A stretch of DNA of 6,678 bases from an uncultured Planctomycetaceae bacterium (lineage in GTDB: Bacteria; Planctomycetota; Planctomycetia; Pirellulales; Pirellulaceae), in the NCBI GenBank assembly GCA_937967755.1, contig CALBTA010000250.1:1-6678 (forward strand), in the 5' to 3' direction. The position numbers were made by a program, and so were the translations under genes. The notes beneath the pieces were generated by a model, which saw only the letters and a list, made by a program, of their open reading frames with translations, was not told where the DNA came from and did no database searches. Shown here one piece after another: positions 4,929 to 6,678 of this stretch. Position 1 is the first letter of the stretch. Every line of letters starts with the position of its first letter.

Positions 4929-6356
4929 ATGGCCTTTCGTCTGGTGGCAGTTTTATCTCTATTTGTGTTCATGGCGGTATCGGGCAGTGACCCCACGTTC
5001 GCCGAGGAGCACAAACGCCCTAACTTCGTCTTCCTGCTGGTCGATGATCTGGGTTGGAAAGATTTGAGTTGCTACGGCAGTTCGTTTTACGAGTCGCCGA
5101 ATATCGATGCCCTGGCCCGCAGCGGTATGCGGTTCACCGACGCCTATGCCGCTTGCCCCGTTTGTTCGCCGACACGGGCCGCCATCATGACTGGCAAATA
5201 TCCGCCGCGGGTGAACATCACCGATTGGATTCCAGGGCAAAGCCCCAAGAACCGCAAGCTGACCACGCCGGAAGACCGCATGAACCTGGCGCTGGAGGAA
5301 GTCACCATCGCCGAGGTGCTGAAGAAGGAAGGTTACGCGACGTTCTTCGCCGGCAAGTGGCATCTCGGCAGCGAAGGGCATTTTCCAGAGGATCAAGGTT
5401 TCGACATCAACAAAGGGGGGCACCACAAAGGCTCGCCCCCGGGCGGATATTATTCGCCGTATAAAAACCCGAAGCTGGAAAGCGGCCCCGCAGGCGAGTA
5501 TCTGACCGACCGGCTGACCGACGAGTCGATCAAGTTCCTCGAAGAAAGTATGGGCAAACCGTTTTTGCTGTACCTCTCTTTTTACACCGTGCATACGCCG
5601 ATTCAGGCTTGCAAACGGCATCTAGAAAAGTTCGAAAAAAAGAAGGCCGACCTGCCGCATGCCGACATCGCCGACTTCGTCAAAGAGCGCGACGGGTGGA
5701 CCAAGCAGATCCAAGACAACGCCGCATACGCTTCGATGGTTTACGCTCTGGATGAGAACATCGGGCGGCTGATGAGAAAGTTGGAAGAGTTGGAACTGGC
5801 CGACAACACCGTGGTGATTTTCACTTCGGACAATGGCGGCCTCAGCACCCTCGGCCGCAAGGGTGCGCCCACGGCCGAAGCCCCGCTGCGGGCTGGCAAG
5901 GGTTGGTGTTACGAAGGGGGAATTCGCGTGCCGCTAATCATCCGCGCACCCGGCGTGACGAAACCGGGGTCGGTTTCCGAAGAGGTCGTCACCAGCACCG
6001 ATTATTTCGCGACGATGCTCAAGCTGGCGGGGGTGAAGCCGGAAGGGGAAATGCCTGAAGATAGCGTCAATCTAGTTCCGGCACTCAAGGGTTTGCAACT
6101 CGGTCGCGAGGCGGTCTTCTGGCATTACCCTCACTACCACGGCAGCACGTGGACGCCTGGGGCCGCCGTTCGGGCTGGCAAGTGGAAGTTGGTGCAGTTC
6201 TATGAGTACGATCAGGTCGAACTTTACAATCTGGGCGAAGACTTGGAAGAGCGCAAGGATCTGGCCGCCAAAATGCCGGACAAACGCGACGAACTGCTGG
6301 CGTTTCTTCGCCAATGGCAGAAACAGGTTGGCGCGAAAATGCCGGTCGCACGATGA
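4929..6356 (+). CDS. Secreted sulfatase, arylsulfatase A-like, formylglycine-dependent (475 aa)
   Basis: Residue numbers count from the ATG at 4929. A signal peptide covers about 1-25 with probable cleavage TFA|E. The alkaline-phosphatase-superfamily sulfatase core follows: metal ligands D39-D40 in LLVDDLG, and the CSPTR signature at 79-83, whose C79 should be converted to formylglycine by a sulfatase-modifying enzyme not in this window. Next come GKWH (K143, H145), VHTP (H222), SDNGG (D301, N302) and K324 in GKGWCYEGGIRVP. The C-terminal subdomain (WHYPHYH, VRAGKWKLV, ELYNLGED) is typical. All expected active-site residues are present and the length is normal, so the enzyme is probably active. 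It hydrolyses sulfate esters, most likely on a polysaccharide, but the substrate cannot be read from the sequence. The gene is divergent from the DUF1080 gene. Hairpin repeats lie both before the start (4812-4887) and after the stop (6449-6480). Confidence 0.95.
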   Translation: MAFRLVAVLSLFVFMAVSGSDPTFAEEHKRPNFVFLLVDDLGWKDLSCYGSSFYESPNIDALARSGMRFTDAYAACPVCSPTRAAIMTGKYPPRVNITDWIPGQSPKNRKLTTPEDRMNLALEEVTIAEVLKKEGYATFFAGKWHLGSEGHFPEDQGFDINKGGHHKGSPPGGYYSPYKNPKLESGPAGEYLTDRLTDESIKFLEESMGKPFLLYLSFYTVHTPIQACKRHLEKFEKKKADLPHADIADFVKERDGWTKQIQDNAAYASMVYALDENIGRLMRKLEELELADNTVVIFTSDNGGLSTLGRKGAPTAEAPLRAGKGWCYEGGIRVPLIIRAPGVTKPGSVSEEVVTSTDYFATMLKLAGVKPEGEMPEDSVNLVPALKGLQLGREAVFWHYPHYHGSTWTPGAAVRAGKWKLVQFYEYDQVELYNLGEDLEERKDLAAKMPDKRDELLAFLRQWQKQVGAKMPVAR

Positions 6357-6448
6357 GTCCCCTCGCGAATTGCCTCGAAAAGGCCGGCCTCGCCGCGAAT
6401 CGATAGCCCGTCGGCCCTGGTGCGGATAGGATGGAGCTTTCCCCTACT

Positions 6449-6480
6449 CCCTCTCCCTCTGGGAGAGGGCCGGGGTGAGG
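6449..6480. repeat. C-rich/G-rich palindromic repeat downstream of the sulfatase
   Basis: A perfect 9-bp stem, CCCTCTCCC (6449-6457) with GGGAGAGGG (6461-6469), encloses the loop TCT and is followed by CCGGGGTGAGG. I recall this sequence type as a frequent intergenic repeat in planctomycetes and some other bacteria; it was not searched. It lies 92 bp after the sulfatase stop and could end or protect its message, but no T-tract follows. The rest of the 194-bp spacer (6357-6550) holds only a 10-bp palindrome, AGGCCGGCCT (6381-6390), and no other clear signal. Confidence 0.7.
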
Positions 6481-6550
6481 GCTGTCAGATTTCTTGAAAC
6501 GCGAAGAACCGATTTATGTTGCCTTCACGTGGGAATTATCTTACTCAACA

Positions 6551-6678
6551 ATGCCCAACCAAAACCTCAAAACAACGCTTGCGCGGCTGATCCGAGGGGC
6601 TGGCCTCCTGTGGCGGTTGGACCGCGCTCGCTTTTGGCGCGAAGCGATCACGCTGGCGGCGATGGTGATGGTGTTGGT
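6551..6678 (+). CDS. Start of a probable membrane protein, 3' partial
   Basis: The frame from the ATG at 6551 stays open to the end of the window (42 full codons). It begins MPNQNLKTTLARLIRGAGL, a basic amphipathic segment, followed by LLWRLDRARFWREA and a hydrophobic stretch ITLAAMVMVL that looks like the start of a transmembrane helix. This layout resembles large planctomycete membrane proteins with an N-terminal helix pair, but too little is visible for a family call. There is no good ribosome binding site next to the ATG: the nearest purine run, GGGAA (6531-6535), is 15 nt away. The frame is open upstream to the sulfatase spacer, so an earlier non-ATG start such as the TTG at 6494 cannot be excluded. 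Confidence 0.55.
   Translation, partial: MPNQNLKTTLARLIRGAGLLWRLDRARFWREAITLAAMVMVL

Noticed and set aside
4959..5621. A 220-codon minus-strand frame opposite the sulfatase
   Set aside because: It overlaps the sulfatase catalytic core, where the other strand has all active-site motifs.
6381..6390. The 10-bp palindrome AGGCCGGCCT
   Set aside because: It has no loop, partner or phasing. A perfect 10-bp palindrome of this composition is easily a chance event in GC-rich DNA.
6494..6520. A TTGAAA ... TATGTT promoter before the last gene
   Set aside because: The spacing is only 15 bp and the -10 match is weak. It is not better than chance in this AT-richer stretch.

Overview
The window looks like a chromosomal segment from a planctomycete (Planctomycetota, probably the Pirellulales side). 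This rests on gene content: a type IV pilin-like protein with an H-X9-DG motif, an exported DUF1080 (3-keto-disaccharide hydrolase family) protein, a secreted arylsulfatase-family enzyme, a DUF6528-type beta-propeller, and short palindromic repeats in the spacers. The assignment is by family knowledge and no search was run. I saw no rRNA, tRNA, insertion sequence, CRISPR array or phage gene.

Layout. (1) Bases 1-1427, plus strand: the 3' part of a two-domain propeller protein that begins before the window. (2) A minus-strand block runs from 4734 down to 1445. In transcription order it holds a DUF1080 protein (4734-4045), a pseudopilin (3877-2849), a lipoprotein with a zinc-ribbon-like cysteine pattern (2820-2212, 28 bp after the pseudopilin and almost certainly co-transcribed), and a small secreted protein of unknown function (2098-1445). 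The last of these converges on the propeller gene with 17 bp between their stop codons. (3) From 4929 to 6356, plus strand, a secreted sulfatase is divergent from the DUF1080 gene. (4) From 6551, plus strand, the start of a probable membrane protein runs off the end.

All the complete genes encode exported proteins. The sulfatase and DUF1080 pair fits periplasmic or surface breakdown of sulfated or oxidised glycans, a common planctomycete theme. The pseudopilin and lipoprotein pair belongs to a widespread but poorly understood planctomycete gene arrangement.

The most interesting non-coding signals are three different dyad elements in three spacers. At 2129-2210 there are two inverted copies of a small hairpin whose stems covary. 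At 4812-4887 there is a 76-bp dyad made of three 10-bp-phased CGCTAAT-type units on each arm. At 6449-6480 there is a C-rich/G-rich hairpin. Two of them contain in-frame GTG codons upstream of the likely true gene starts, so automatic start calls can run into them. I found no clear new defence or biosynthetic system. The main leads are the dyads, the propeller fusion and the long C-terminal extension on the pseudopilin.
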